Shown: piece by piece, positions 19,745 through 33,620 of the stretch
Position numbering within the stretch: the first letter of the stretch is position 1
Layout of the letters: each line of letters starts with the position of its first letter
Source: Streptomyces sp. CC228A
GTDB lineage: Bacteria > Actinomycetota > Actinomycetes > Streptomycetales > Streptomycetaceae
Direction: 5' to 3'
Assembly: GCF_021390935.1 (NCBI RefSeq)
Contig: NZ_JAJPUI010000001.1
Coordinates: 372,001 to 436,000, forward strand
Length of the DNA stretch: 64,000 nt
Notes under the pieces: generated by a model
Database searches by the model: none
Seen by the model: only the letters and a program-made list of their open reading frames with translations
Told to the model about the DNA's origin: nothing
Translations under genes and position numbers: made by a program

Positions 19745-20500
19745 TCACGGAAACCGGACGCCGAGGGCCGTTCTGACCAGGGCGGCGTGCAGCCGCACCG
19801 ACAGCGCGGCCAGTTCCCGGGCGGTCGCCTCGGCGTGCGCCCGGGTCTGCGGGTTGCGGTGCCGGCGCAGCGGTGCCACGACCTGCTCGACGAGCCCGGC
19901 CTCACGGTCGGCCGCGGCCTTCATGGCCCGCAGGTGCCGCGGTTCGAGTCCGTACCGCCCCAGCTCTGCGACGAGCTTCGCAACGGTGACCGCCTCGGCG
20001 TCGAAGCCCCCGTCGGGGAGCTCGGCGACCAGGCCGTACGACTCCCAGACGGCGAGCTCCTCCTCGTCCGCCTCCACGGCGGCGAGGAGCTCGGCGCGGC
20101 CGATCCTCGCCGCCGTGGGACGTGACTGCTCCGCCTCCCACGGGGGAACACCCTCCTGGCGCTCACCGGGCGGCCCCTGCCCCTGGGCGGGCAGCTGGAC
20201 CTGCTCACCGCGCGCGAGGGCGTCCAGGTGCCCCCTGATCACCTTCAGAGGCAGGTAGTGGTCCCGCTGCATGCGCAGGATGAGAGCGAGCCGCTCCACG
20301 TCCCGCGGGCTGAACTTGCGGTACCCGGACGCCGTCCGCTGCGGTTCGACGAGCCCCTCCGCCTCCAGGAACCGGATCTTGGAGATGGTGACCTCGGGGA
20401 ACTCCTCGCGCAGCTGGTTGAGCACCGTACCGATGCTCACCAGCCGATCGCCCGCGTCGGCGGCGCCGTTCCCGGCACCGCCTGTCGGTGTTCGCAGCAT
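19745..20500 (-). CDS. ftsR: MerR-family regulator FtsR
   Basis: A 251-residue MerR-type protein that I assign to FtsR (Rv1828/FtsR group) from its sequence and position. The winged helix is at residues 20-90: LVSIGTVLNQLREEFPEVTI, SKIRFLEAEGLVEPQRTASG and YRKFSPRDVERLALILRMQR. A second helical domain (about 140-225) follows a Gln/Pro-rich linker. In corynebacteria FtsR activates ftsZ. The start at 20500 has AGGAAGG upstream. It lies 44 bp downstream of the GarA-like gene and is probably co-transcribed with it. Confidence 0.85.
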   Translation of the reverse strand: MLRTPTGGAGNGAADAGDRLVSIGTVLNQLREEFPEVTISKIRFLEAEGLVEPQRTASGYRKFSPRDVERLALILRMQRDHYLPLKVIRGHLDALARGEQVQLPAQGQGPPGERQEGVPPWEAEQSRPTAARIGRAELLAAVEADEEELAVWESYGLVAELPDGGFDAEAVTVAKLVAELGRYGLEPRHLRAMKAAADREAGLVEQVVAPLRRHRNPQTRAHAEATARELAALSVRLHAALVRTALGVRFP

Positions 20501-20544
20501 GGACCTTCCTAGGGGGGTCCCCCCGAACGGGTCCGGGGGGAGGG

Positions 20545-21381
20545 TCAGACTCCTGGCTGGCCGGCGAAGAAGACCAGGCGGTACTTGCCGATCTGCACCT
20601 CGTCGCCGTTGTGGAGGACGACCTGGTCGATCGGCTCCCGGTTGACGTAGGTGCCGTTGAGGCTGCCGACGTCGGCGACGGTGAAGCTGCCGTCCGCGGC
20701 CCTGCGGAACTCCACGTGGCGACGGGACACGGTCACGTCGTCCAGGAAGATGTCGCTCTGCGGATGGCGGCCCGCGGTCGTGAGCTCGCCATCGAGGAGG
20801 AAGCGGCTGCCGACGTTCGGACCGCGCCGGACCACGAGCAGCGCCGACCCCTGAGGCAGCGCCTCCACGGCGGCCTGCGCCTCATGCGACAGCATCGGCA
20901 GGGGCGTCTGGCCGGTCGCCTCGGCGTCGTACGCCTCAAGCCCCGAGATCGAGATCGTGGAGGTGGTCTCCGAGGCGCGCTCCGCGGGCGCGCCGCCGCG
21001 CAGGGGCGCACCGCAGTTGGAGCAGAACCGACTCGCCTCGGCGTTGCGGTGGCCGCATCGCGCACAGACCGGCATGGACGTGCCCTCCTGCCGCGGCTGA
21101 CCCGCGTGGACGCTGGTCGCGTACGGATCGGAGGAACCCCCTCCAGCCGTACCCGGGGCTGCTGATTCCCCGAAACCTATGCGGCCGGGACCAGCAGGGT
21201 CAACAGAAGACGCGCCCTGCTCGTCGGCAATGCCACCACCCGGCCCAGCGACCTCGTCGCGGAAGAGCGGACGCTCGCCGCCCTGCTGCCCCTCCTCGCT
21301 CTGGCCGTGCCGCGGTGCGCGGTGCTTGGCCTTGTCGCCCTCACGCGCGCTCTTCCCGAACAACTTCCCAAACAACTTCAC
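20545..21381 (-). CDS. garA: GarA/OdhI-like FHA-domain regulator with zinc ribbon
   Basis: A 278-residue protein with three parts. An N-terminal region (1-100), rich in charged residues, begins VKLFGKLFGKSAREG. A zinc ribbon (about 113-132) reads CARCGHRNAEASRFCSNCGA. After a linker carrying SETTSTISISG comes an FHA domain (about 180-270: GRHPQSDIFLDDVTVSRRHV, SLNGTYVNREPI). GarA and OdhI are switched by Ser/Thr kinases on a Thr in an ETTS motif and, unphosphorylated, inhibit 2-oxoglutarate dehydrogenase. The motif is kept here, so the same role is likely. The start GTG 21381 follows GGGGAA. The ftsR gene follows on the same strand. Confidence 0.8.
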   Translation of the reverse strand: MKLFGKLFGKSAREGDKAKHRAPRHGQSEEGQQGGERPLFRDEVAGPGGGIADEQGASSVDPAGPGRIGFGESAAPGTAGGGSSDPYATSVHAGQPRQEGTSMPVCARCGHRNAEASRFCSNCGAPLRGGAPAERASETTSTISISGLEAYDAEATGQTPLPMLSHEAQAAVEALPQGSALLVVRRGPNVGSRFLLDGELTTAGRHPQSDIFLDDVTVSRRHVEFRRAADGSFTVADVGSLNGTYVNREPIDQVVLHNGDEVQIGKYRLVFFAGQPGV

Positions 21382-21727
21382 GGGCGATTCCCCTTGAACG
21401 AAACAGACCCGCCCGTGGGGCAGGACGAACCCTGAACGAACACACCTGCCGACCCGGACACCTGCACAACGTCCGTATCCACCAGACAGTTTCCACCACG
21501 CACCACGACAGTGGTGCGGCGACCCCCCGCGACCTCTCGACCGGGGCGGCCACTTCCGGATCCGGCCGGGCCCACGACCCGGCACGCCGCGGCCTCCCGT
21601 GACCCCGGCTGCACCCGGCGTCGCCACGGCACCGCGGTCACGGGAGCATCCCCCACGTTTCGCCTCCCCTGTCCGGCCCGGCCACTCGGGCATTCCCCCG
21701 CCGTACGACCCCCATGCACCTGTCGCC
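21382..21727. other. Intergenic region upstream of garA-like gene
   Basis: A 346-base spacer with no gene. It holds an 8-bp perfect inverted repeat with a four-base centre, CGCACCAC-GACA-GTGGTGCG, at 21499-21518, about 120 bases upstream of the garA-like start. This could be an operator or a weak terminator for the gene behind it. Confidence 0.45.
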
Positions 21728-22510
21728 TCACGGTGATGACGACCGAGCGTAGTCAGGCCGCTCCGCCGGTCGCAAGGCATCCACGACGATCTTCTCCGAC
21801 CGCGTCACCGTGGCCGTGGCCTGCTCCTTCTCCAGACTCTGCACGATGCCGCCCGGGATGTTCAGGGCGGGCTCCAGGTCCTGCGGTTTGCCGATGACCT
21901 TGAAACGGTACGGCGCGCGGACAGCGCGCCCGTCCACCTCGACGGCCCCGGCCTCCCCGGTGAAGTAGCTGCCGGCCACCACCCGGACGTCGTTGACCTG
22001 GATGGCCTCCGCTCCGGCCGCCCGCAGCTCCTGGATCGTGTCGAGCAGCTTGTCCGGTTCGACGGCCCGCAGGGGGTCGTCGATGTCCAGGGTGATGCCC
22101 GGCCCCTCGGCGGCCACGGTACCGGCCAGCACACCGAGCTGACGCTCCCTCTCCTCGGTCTGCCTGCGGGCCTCTTCCGCCTGGTCGGAGCTGTTCTCCA
22201 ACTCCCGGCGCTGGGCGTCCAGCCGGGTGCGCTCGTCCTCCAGCCGCTCGGTCCGGTCGTCGAGCTCGTCCAGGATGCGCACCAGGTCCTCCTGGCGGGC
22301 GCCGCGCAGCGCTCCGTCGTCGCTGGTGGAGCGCACCTGGATGGCCAGGCCGAGGCCCAGCCCGAAGAGCAGCAGGGCGACGACGAGCTGCGCGCGGGTC
22401 ACCCGGGGCGGCCACAGCCCTGCGACGAGCCGCTGCCTGCCGGTCTTCTCGGGGGCCTCCGGAGGCTGCGGCGCTGCGGGTGGTGTCTCGTGGTTGCTCA
22501 TCGGTCTCAC
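21728..22510 (-). CDS. DUF881-family membrane-anchored protein
   Basis: A 260-residue protein. After a 40-residue cytoplasmic tail there is one membrane helix (AQLVVALLLFGLGLGLAIQV), then a coiled coil (about 70-120, DRTERLEDERTRLDAQRREL) and a DUF881 domain (GPGITLDIDDPLRAVEPDKL, ELRAAGAEAIQVNDVRVVAG). The family is found near division genes in Gram-positive bacteria and is probably extracytoplasmic; function unknown. The start is GTG 22510, overlapping the stop of the small basic protein gene (GTGA), or ATG 22501. It is the last gene of a three-gene operon with sbp-like and another DUF881 gene. Confidence 0.85.
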   Translation of the reverse strand: MRPMSNHETPPAAPQPPEAPEKTGRQRLVAGLWPPRVTRAQLVVALLLFGLGLGLAIQVRSTSDDGALRGARQEDLVRILDELDDRTERLEDERTRLDAQRRELENSSDQAEEARRQTEERERQLGVLAGTVAAEGPGITLDIDDPLRAVEPDKLLDTIQELRAAGAEAIQVNDVRVVAGSYFTGEAGAVEVDGRAVRAPYRFKVIGKPQDLEPALNIPGGIVQSLEKEQATATVTRSEKIVVDALRPAERPDYARSSSP

Positions 22511-22839
22511 GCCCGAAACACATGGCGCCGGATGGCGGCCGCGTTGGAGAAGATGCGGATACCGAGGACGACGACCACACCGGTGGAGAGCTGCGAGCCC
22601 ACGCCGAGCTGGTCGCCGAGGAACACGATCAGGGCGGCCACGACCACGTTCGACAGGAACGAGACCACGAAGACCTTGTCGACGAAGATCCCGTCGAGCA
22701 TGGCCCTGAGCCCACCGAAGACCGCGTCCAGCGCGGCGACCACGGCGATGGGCAGATAGGGCTCGACCACTGCGGGGACCTCGGGCCGGATCAACAGTCC
22801 GACCACGACTCCCGCGACGAGGCCCAGTACGGCGATCAC
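22507..22839 (-). CDS. Small basic family protein (DUF1290)
   Basis: A 110-residue membrane protein with three hydrophobic segments: VIAVLGLVAGVVVGLLI, LPIAVVAALDAVFGGLRAML and VVVAALIVFLGDQLGVG. This is the DUF1290 pattern, for example YlxR-region/Sbp of Bacillus, next to DUF881 genes near ftsZ. Its role is unknown but is thought to relate to division or the cell envelope. The start GTG 22839 overlaps the upstream DUF881 stop by four bases, showing translational coupling. Confidence 0.85.
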   Translation of the reverse strand: MIAVLGLVAGVVVGLLIRPEVPAVVEPYLPIAVVAALDAVFGGLRAMLDGIFVDKVFVVSFLSNVVVAALIVFLGDQLGVGSQLSTGVVVVLGIRIFSNAAAIRRHVFRA

Positions 22840-23765
22840 GATATGCCCTTCCCTGTGTCGGCCGTGCCCTGGCCGTCGCCGCTGCCGGCTCCGGTGGTCC
22901 TCGGCTGTGCTGTACGTACGATCAGACTGGCCGCCGCCGGCAGGCTCACCCGCTCCTGGGCCACGATGCTGCTGCTGATGCCGAAGTTCTCCTCCAGCGC
23001 GTGCAGGTAGCGGCCGTCGGCGCTGTCCTGGAACCGGGTGCTCAGCCGCTTCCCGTCCCCCACCGCCAGCACCGTGTACGGGGGCACCAGCGGCTTGTTG
23101 TCGACCAGTATGGCGTCGCCCGCCGCCCTGATCGCGGACAGGGCCGTCAGCCGCTGCCCGTTGATCGCCACGGCCTCGGCTCCCGACTGCCACAGCCCGT
23201 TGACGATCCGCTGCATGTCGCGGTCCTGGACCCGGCCGGTGTCGGTGAAGCTGCTGCTCTCGCGCGGGCCGTCGCCGCCCTGGTCGGCGCCCTTCGCGTC
23301 GTCGACGACGAGCTTGACGCCGGGCCCCTCGACCGCGGTGGCACCGGACAGGAGTCCTGCCAGCTCCCCCTGGTCCCCGCCGTGCTCCCGCAGCGCCTCG
23401 CGCTGACGGCCTGCGACGTCGTCGCGCAGTTCCTCGACGGCGCCTTCCAGGTCCTCCACGGCGGTGGTCTCCGCCTGGATCCTGTCGATCAGCTCTTCGC
23501 GGTCCTTGGCCACGACGGGCGCGGATATCCATGTCTGCGCGGCACCGAGGGTGACCACGGCCGCGGTCAGCGCCAGTCCGGCCGCCAGCCCCAGCTTGGC
23601 CCGCAGGGTGCGGGGCAGCCGCCCGCCGTCGGCGGCGCGGCGGGCGGACGCCTCGGCGTAGCCCTCATCGAGCGCGTGGTCGATGACGTTCGTCAGCAGC
23701 GACATGGACGCGTCGGGGCGCGGAGGCGGGGAGCCGGTGCTCCGAACGGGGGGCTGCTGGGACAT
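22836..23765 (-). CDS. DUF881-family membrane-anchored protein
   Basis: A 309-residue paralogue of the gene at 21728. It has a cytoplasmic tail of about 68 residues (including MSLLTNVIDHALDEGYAEAS, a conserved feature), one membrane helix (AAGLALTAAVVTLGAAQTWI), a coiled coil (about 90-130) and a DUF881 domain (GPGVKLVVDDAKGAD, LWQSGAEAVAINGQRLTALS). The start ATG 23765 is preferred over 23774. It is the first gene of the DUF881-sbp-DUF881 operon. Confidence 0.85.
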   Translation of the reverse strand: MSQQPPVRSTGSPPPRPDASMSLLTNVIDHALDEGYAEASARRAADGGRLPRTLRAKLGLAAGLALTAAVVTLGAAQTWISAPVVAKDREELIDRIQAETTAVEDLEGAVEELRDDVAGRQREALREHGGDQGELAGLLSGATAVEGPGVKLVVDDAKGADQGGDGPRESSSFTDTGRVQDRDMQRIVNGLWQSGAEAVAINGQRLTALSAIRAAGDAILVDNKPLVPPYTVLAVGDGKRLSTRFQDSADGRYLHALEENFGISSSIVAQERVSLPAAASLIVRTAQPRTTGAGSGDGQGTADTGKGIS

Positions 23766-23810
23766 GCCGCACATCGTCGCATGTCGGGGCGGCTACCGCC
23801 GAATGGCCCC

Positions 23811-23856
23811 ACCGGTGTGCCGGGCAGCCGTCGAAACGGCTGCCCGGCACACCGGT
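23811..23856 (-). terminator. Strong hairpin terminator after the guanylyltransferase gene
   Basis: A perfect 21-bp inverted repeat (ACCGGTGTGCCGGGCAGCCGT and its complement) with a CGAA loop. It lies between the stop of the gene at 23876 and the start of the DUF881 operon at 23765, and so separates these two transcription units. Confidence 0.8.
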
Positions 23857-23875
23857 CAGGGCATCACGATCCGCT

Positions 23876-26371
23876 TCAGCGACCTGCGCTGTCGACCACC
23901 GCCGCCCACTCGTCGAGCAGGGCCTGCGCGGACGTGTCGTCGGGCCCCTCGGCCCACAGATGGGTGACAGCTTCCGCCGGGTCCGGCAGCACCAGCACCC
24001 ACCGCCCGTCGGCCTCCACGACCCGCACACCGTCGGTCGTGTCGACGTGCCGGTCGCCGGCCGCCTCCACCACCCTCCGCATGACCAGGCCCTTCACCGC
24101 CCACGGCGTGGCCAGGTCCCGCCGCAGGACGTGCGCACGCGGGATGCGGGCGTCGATCTGGCTGAGGGTGAGCTGGGTGCGCGCCACGAGACCGATGAGC
24201 CGCACGAACGCGGCCGTCCCGTCGAAGACGCTGCTGAACTCGGGAACGATGAAGCCGCCGCGGCCGTCTCCACCGAAGATGGTGGACTCCTCGCGCCCGA
24301 CCCGGGTCAGGTCGTCCGGGGACGTCGTCGTCCAGTCGACCTGCGTGCCGTGGTACGCGGCGACCTGCTCGGCGATCCGGGTGGTGGTGACCGGCAGGGC
24401 CACCCGCCCGCTGCGCCGCTCCGCCGCGACGAGGTCCAGCATGACCAGGAGCGCGCGGTCGTCCTCGATGATCCGGCCCCGCTCGTCCACGAGGGAGAGC
24501 CGCTCACCGACCGTGTCGAACCGCACGCCGAACGCGGCGCGTGCGGACGCCACGATCTCCCCGAGCCGTACGAGTCCGGCGCGGCGCGACTCGGCGGACT
24601 CGGTGGGGCGGGACTCGTCCAGACCGGGGTTGATGGTGAGCGAGTCCACGCCGAGCCGGCCGAGGAGGCTGGGCAGGACGAGCCCGGCGCTGCCGTTCGA
24701 GGCGTCCACGACGACCTTCAGGCCGGCCTCGGAGATGCCGGTCGTGTCGACCCTCCGCAGGAGGGCGCCCGTGTACTGGTCGAACACGCTGGACGGGAAG
24801 CTGAGGTCGCCGATCTCACCGGGGAAGGCCCGCCGGTACTCCTGGCGGGCGTAGACCCGGTCCAGCTTGCGCTGTCCCGCCTGCGAGAGGTCGGCGCCAC
24901 GCTCGTCGAAGAACATGATGTCCAGCGAGTCCGGTACCCCGGGCGTGGTGCGGATCATGATGCCGCCGGCGCTGCCCCGTGCGGTCTGCTGGCGGGCGAC
25001 GGGCAGGGGGACGTTCTCCAGGTCCCGTACGTCGATGGCGCTGGCCTGGAGCGCCGAGATCACGGCGCGTTTGAGGGCCCGGGCACCGCGGGAGTGGTCA
25101 CGGGCGGTGGTGACCGTCGCGCCCTTCTTCAGCGTGGTGGCGTACGCGCCTGCGAGGCGTACGGCGAGTTCCGGTGTGATCTCGACGTTGAGGATCCCGG
25201 AGACGCCGCGGGCGCCGAAGAGGTGGGCCTGGCCGCGTGACTCCCAGATGACGGAGGTGTTGACGAACGCGCCCGCTTCGACGGTCTTGAACGGGTAGAC
25301 CCGCACGTTCCCCTGCACGATCGATTCCTCGCCGACGAGGCACTCGTCGCCGATGACGGCGCCGTCCTCGATCCGCGCGGCCCGCATGATGTCGGTGTTC
25401 TTGCCGATCACGCAGCCGCGGAGGTTGCTGTGCGGCCCGATGTAGACGTTGTCGTGGACGACCGCCTTGTGCAGAAAGGCGCCGCTCTTGACGACCACGT
25501 TGGAGCCGATGACGGTGTGCTCGCGGATCTCGACGTCGGCTTCGACCTTGGCGTAGTCCCCGATGTACACCGGCCCGCGCAGGACCGCGTCCGGGTGCAC
25601 CTCGGCTCCTTCGGCGACCCAGACCCCGGGGGAGATCTCGAATCCGTCGAGCTCGACGTCCACCTTCCCTTCGAGGACGTCCGCCTGGGCCTTCACATAG
25701 CTCTCGTGGGTGCCGACGTCCTCCCAGTAGCCCTCGGCGACGTAGCCGTATACGGGCTTTCCTTCCTTCATCAACTGGGGGAAGACGTCTCCGGACCAGT
25801 CGACGGGTACGTCAGCCTCGACGTAGTCGAAGACTTCCGGCTCCATCACGTAGATGCCGGTGTTCACGGTGTCGGAGAACACCTGGCCCCAGGTCGGCTT
25901 TTCGAGGAAGCGCTCCACCTTGCCTTCGTCATCGACGATGGTGATGCCGAATTCCAGCGGGTTCGGCACTCGGGTCAGGCACACCGTGACGAGGGCGCCC
26001 TTCTCCTTGTGGAAGGCGATGAGGTCGCTCAGGTCGAAATCGGTGAGCGCGTCGCCCGAGATGACGAGGAAGGTGTCGTCCTTGAGCGCGTCTTCGGCGT
26101 TCTTGACGCTGCCGGCGGTGCCGAGTGGCTTCTCCTCGTGGGCATAGGTGAGCTCCATTCCGAGTTCTTCGCCGTCACCGAAGTAGTTCTTTACCAGCGA
26201 GGCGAGGAACTGCACGGTAACAACGGTCTCGGTGAGTCCATGCCGCTTGAGCAGCCGCAGCACGTGCTCCATGATCGGTCGGTTGGCGACCGGCAGCAGC
26301 GGCTTGGGCATGCTCGACGTCATGGGGCGAAGTCGGGTGCCTTCGCCTCCGGCCATCACGACGGCCTTCAT
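23876..26371 (-). CDS. Mannose-1-phosphate guanylyltransferase fused to a degenerate phosphomannomutase domain
   Basis: An 831-residue three-part protein. Residues 1-235 are a sugar nucleotidyltransferase with [20 protein letters not shown] and a metal Asp in [12 protein letters not shown]. Residues about 250-360 are a left-handed beta helix ([17 protein letters not shown] and repeats). Residues about 385-831 follow the phosphohexomutase fold, but its active site is altered: the usual serine loop reads [14 protein letters not shown], the DGDxDR metal loop reads DTVGERLSL, and the sugar-binding GEMSGH-type loop reads [13 protein letters not shown]. The first domain should form GDP-mannose or a similar nucleotide sugar; the last is probably regulatory. 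The gene ends at a strong terminator. Confidence 0.85.
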   Translation of the reverse strand: MKAVVMAGGEGTRLRPMTSSMPKPLLPVANRPIMEHVLRLLKRHGLTETVVTVQFLASLVKNYFGDGEELGMELTYAHEEKPLGTAGSVKNAEDALKDDTFLVISGDALTDFDLSDLIAFHKEKGALVTVCLTRVPNPLEFGITIVDDEGKVERFLEKPTWGQVFSDTVNTGIYVMEPEVFDYVEADVPVDWSGDVFPQLMKEGKPVYGYVAEGYWEDVGTHESYVKAQADVLEGKVDVELDGFEISPGVWVAEGAEVHPDAVLRGPVYIGDYAKVEADVEIREHTVIGSNVVVKSGAFLHKAVVHDNVYIGPHSNLRGCVIGKNTDIMRAARIEDGAVIGDECLVGEESIVQGNVRVYPFKTVEAGAFVNTSVIWESRGQAHLFGARGVSGILNVEITPELAVRLAGAYATTLKKGATVTTARDHSRGARALKRAVISALQASAIDVRDLENVPLPVARQQTARGSAGGIMIRTTPGVPDSLDIMFFDERGADLSQAGQRKLDRVYARQEYRRAFPGEIGDLSFPSSVFDQYTGALLRRVDTTGISEAGLKVVVDASNGSAGLVLPSLLGRLGVDSLTINPGLDESRPTESAESRRAGLVRLGEIVASARAAFGVRFDTVGERLSLVDERGRIIEDDRALLVMLDLVAAERRSGRVALPVTTTRIAEQVAAYHGTQVDWTTTSPDDLTRVGREESTIFGGDGRGGFIVPEFSSVFDGTAAFVRLIGLVARTQLTLSQIDARIPRAHVLRRDLATPWAVKGLVMRRVVEAAGDRHVDTTDGVRVVEADGRWVLVLPDPAEAVTHLWAEGPDDTSAQALLDEWAAVVDSAGR

Positions 26372-26487
26372 GTCGGAAGCGTCCTCCTTGCAGAGATGAC
26401 GATCTAGCCGACCTCACCTGTCCGAATCCTTGCGCTCATACGTCGCACCGGCGCCGGCATTACTGCCGGGCGCCGGGACAGACAGGC

Positions 26488-27096
26488 TCAATCGGCTGCG
26501 GTATCCGCTTTGACTAGTCGGCGGACCTGGATCACGTAGAGGATCCCTGCCCACCAGTAGAGACTTGTACCCCATCCGGCGAAGGCCCACCCGAAAATTT
26601 CAGCGAGTGACGCGAGCCACGTCTCACCACTGCTGAGGAGGAGCAGCGGGAACGCATACATCAGGTTGAAGGTCGCTGCCTTGCCCAGGAAGTTCACCTG
26701 GGGTGGTGGATATCCGTGGCGCCGGAGGATTCCCACCATCACCAGGAGTACCAGGTCGCGGGCCAGCAGCAGGCCGGTGAGCCACAGCGGCAGGACGCCC
26801 CGCCAGGTGAGCCCGATGAGCGTGGAAAGGATGTAGAGCCGGTCGGCCGCCGGGTCGAGGAGACGGCCGAGGCTGCTGATCTGGTTCCAGCGGCGGGCGA
26901 GTTTGCCGTCGAGGTAGTCGCTGACGCCACTGAGCGCCAGGACCAGCAGCGCCCACCCGTCGCTGTTGGGCCCTCCGAACTCGGGGCGGAGGATGAGCCA
27001 CAGGAAGAGCGGGACGCCGGCGAGCCGGGCCATGCTCAGGACGTTGGGGATGGTGAGGACCCGGTCCGTTTGGACACGGGTCTCCTGGACCTCCAC
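26488..27096 (-). CDS. CDP-alcohol phosphatidyltransferase family protein
   Basis: A 202-residue membrane enzyme. The family motif DGxxARxxxxxxxxGxxxDxxxD is complete in SDYLDGKLARRWNQISSLGR followed by LLDPAADR. About five hydrophobic segments follow. It transfers a phosphatidyl group from CDP-diacylglycerol to an alcohol such as glycerol phosphate or inositol; the acceptor cannot be read from sequence. The start GTG 27096 has AGGAGG seven bases upstream. An alternative far-upstream start at 27255 would overlap the rRNA terminator and is rejected. It is the first gene downstream of the rRNA operon terminator. Confidence 0.85.
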   Translation of the reverse strand: MEVQETRVQTDRVLTIPNVLSMARLAGVPLFLWLILRPEFGGPNSDGWALLVLALSGVSDYLDGKLARRWNQISSLGRLLDPAADRLYILSTLIGLTWRGVLPLWLTGLLLARDLVLLVMVGILRRHGYPPPQVNFLGKAATFNLMYAFPLLLLSSGETWLASLAEIFGWAFAGWGTSLYWWAGILYVIQVRRLVKADTAAD

Positions 27097-27220
27097 CCGG
27101 GGGCCTCCTGTGGGGAAAGTATCGACGCTGCCCCCTGACCTTACCGTCATGTCCGAGGCGGGCATGCAAGGGGTCCGCCGCAGCCCCTGAGAGCGAGGAT
27201 ACGGCGCCTGAAATGCAGGA

Positions 27221-27246
27221 AGCCCCGCACCATAAGGTGCGGGGCT
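27221..27246 (-). terminator. Terminator of the rRNA operon
   Basis: The hairpin AGCCCCGCACC-TTAT-GGTGCGGGGCT follows the 5S gene by about 14 bases on the minus strand. The 11-bp stem is perfect. Confidence 0.8.
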
Positions 27247-27259
27247 CCCCCACAAATTG

Positions 27260-27376
27260 TTCGGCGGCGTCCTACTCTCCCACAGGGTCCCCCCTGCAGT
27301 ACCATCGGCGCTGAAAGGCTTAGCTTCCGGGTTCGGAATGTAACCGGGCGTTTCCCTAACGCTATGACCACCGAAA
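27260..27376 (-). rRNA. rrf: 5S ribosomal RNA
   Basis: The minus strand reads GTTTCGGTGGTCATAGCGTT and ends AGTAGGACGCCGCCGAAC, with the internal CCGAACCCGGAAGCTAAGCC characteristic of bacterial 5S rRNA. Ends are placed where the terminal stem closes; length about 117 nt. It is the last gene of the rRNA operon. Confidence 0.95.
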
Positions 27377-27430
27377 CACTATGAAGATAACAACTCAACC
27401 GGCAAAGGGAGTTCGTTACTTCAGAACTAA

Positions 27431-27447
27431 CACAGTGGACGCGAGCA
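27431..27447 (-). other. 3' arm of the 23S precursor processing stem (partner 30579-30595)
   Basis: CACAGTGGACGCGAGCA on the plus strand here is the exact reverse complement of the sequence at 30579-30595, in the 16S-23S spacer. The two would pair in the precursor RNA to form the long stalk around 23S that RNase III-type processing uses. Confidence 0.8.
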
Positions 27448-27451
27448 ACTG

Positions 27452-32413
<4,962 letters not shown>

Positions 32414-32796
32414 GCTTCCCGGTGATCCGGGTCAACACTCGCGTTGAGCGGAACCAGGAGAGGAATAATCTCCCGGTTCACAGCGTCCTCGCTGTGTTTT
32501 TCAAAGGAACCTCGTCTCCAAGAGACGGGGTTATCAACATATCTGGCGTTGACTTTTGGCACGCTGTTGAGTTCTCAAGGAACGGACGCTTCCTTCGTAC
32601 TCACCCTCTCGGGCTTTCCTCCGGGCGCTTCCCTTCGGTGTTTCCAGCTTAGCAGATCCGTTTTCCGTTTCCGCCACCCGCTGGAGGGGGTTGGTTTTCC
32701 GGAAGTTCTTCGCTTTCGCGCTTTCCCTTTCCGGCCCGACGACCTTACCAGGGTTTCGGACCCCCTCCGACCACCCCACCGAGGACACGTACACAC
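32414..32796 (-). promoter_or_regulatory. rRNA operon leader and promoter region
   Basis: On the minus strand, -10-like boxes TAAGGT (32747-32742) and TAAGCT (32651-32646) are candidate rrn promoters, though neither has a strong -35 box. Between them and 16S lies TTGAGAACTCAACAGCGTGC (about 32559-32578), the conserved boxA-like antitermination block of actinobacterial rRNA leaders. No coding region is credible here. Confidence 0.5.
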
Positions 32797-32828
32797 AGTG
32801 GTGTAGACCAGTAGTGGTGTAGACCAGT
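32797..32828. promoter_or_regulatory. Two abutting DasR operators (dre sites)
   Basis: The 16-bp sequence AGTGGTGTAGACCAGT occurs twice with no gap (32797-32812 and 32813-32828). It fits the dre consensus AGTGGTCTAGACCAST with one mismatch. DasR is the GntR-family GlcNAc-sensing repressor of Streptomyces and is known to control crr-ptsI. A TAGGAT -10 box at 32829-32834 follows directly, so DasR bound here would cover the crr promoter. Confidence 0.85.
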
Positions 32829-33073
32829 TAGGATCTCGCCCTGTCAGGCGGTCGCTGCCGGCCCTCCGCTCAGAGTCGCGTCGGGCGCCAGGCAGGGCAA
32901 CGACACTACCCCGCAGCGGTAGTTGAGGCAAATCGTTCCGGCGAACGCGAGGGCTGCCAATCGGTATCTCTCATGCGGAACCCGGACTTTTCATGACATA
33001 CGCTCTGAACAGTACGCCGTCCGGGACAGGCAGTGACGGCGCCACACCATCTCCGCCCTCTGGGAGGCCCTCC

Positions 33074-33523
33074 ATGACCACCGTGACGTCGCCGCTCGCC
33101 GGACGCGCCATCGGACTCGCCGCCGTTCCCGACCCGGTCTTCTCCGGGGCCATGGTCGGCCCGGGCACCGCCATCGACCCCGTGCGCGAGCGGTCCACCG
33201 CGGTGGCCCCCGTCGACGGTGTCGTCGTCTCCCTGCACCCGCACGCCTTCGTCGTCGTCGACAGCCAGGGCCACGGTGTGCTGGTGCACCTGGGCATCGA
33301 CACCGTCCAGCTCAACGGCGAGGGCTTCGAGCTGCTCGTCGACAAGGGCGACACCGTCGCACGCGGCCAGGAGATCGTGCGCTGGGACCCGGCCGCCGTC
33401 GAGGCCGCGGGCAAGTCCCCGATCTGCCCGGTGGTGGCGCTGGAGGCGACGGCGGACGCGCTGTCCGAGCTGCGTGAGGACAGCGACCTCAAGACCGGCG
33501 ACACGCTCTTCGCCTGGCAGTGA
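33074..33523 (+). CDS. crr: PTS glucose-type EIIA component (EIIA-Crr)
   Basis: A 149-residue phosphocarrier. It accepts phosphate from HPr and passes it to sugar-specific EIIB, in the cytoplasm. The phosphorylated His is His72 in VLVHLGIDTVQLNG, and the second active-site His is His57 in HPHAFVV. The start TSPLAGRAIGLAAVPDPVFS is typical. ATG 33074 is chosen for the GGGAGG six bases upstream. It is the first gene of the crr-ptsI operon, under tandem dre sites, with a leader of about 240 bases. It may also signal carbon status, as in other bacteria. Confidence 0.95.
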   Translation: MTTVTSPLAGRAIGLAAVPDPVFSGAMVGPGTAIDPVRERSTAVAPVDGVVVSLHPHAFVVVDSQGHGVLVHLGIDTVQLNGEGFELLVDKGDTVARGQEIVRWDPAAVEAAGKSPICPVVALEATADALSELREDSDLKTGDTLFAWQ

Positions 33524-33620
33524 CCTCGCACCCCGGCGCCGTCCGAGCGGCGGCGCCGACGGGGTGGTTCATATCGCGGCGGACGGGACAGGGCCGCCGC
33601 CCGACGGGAGACGGTGAACG

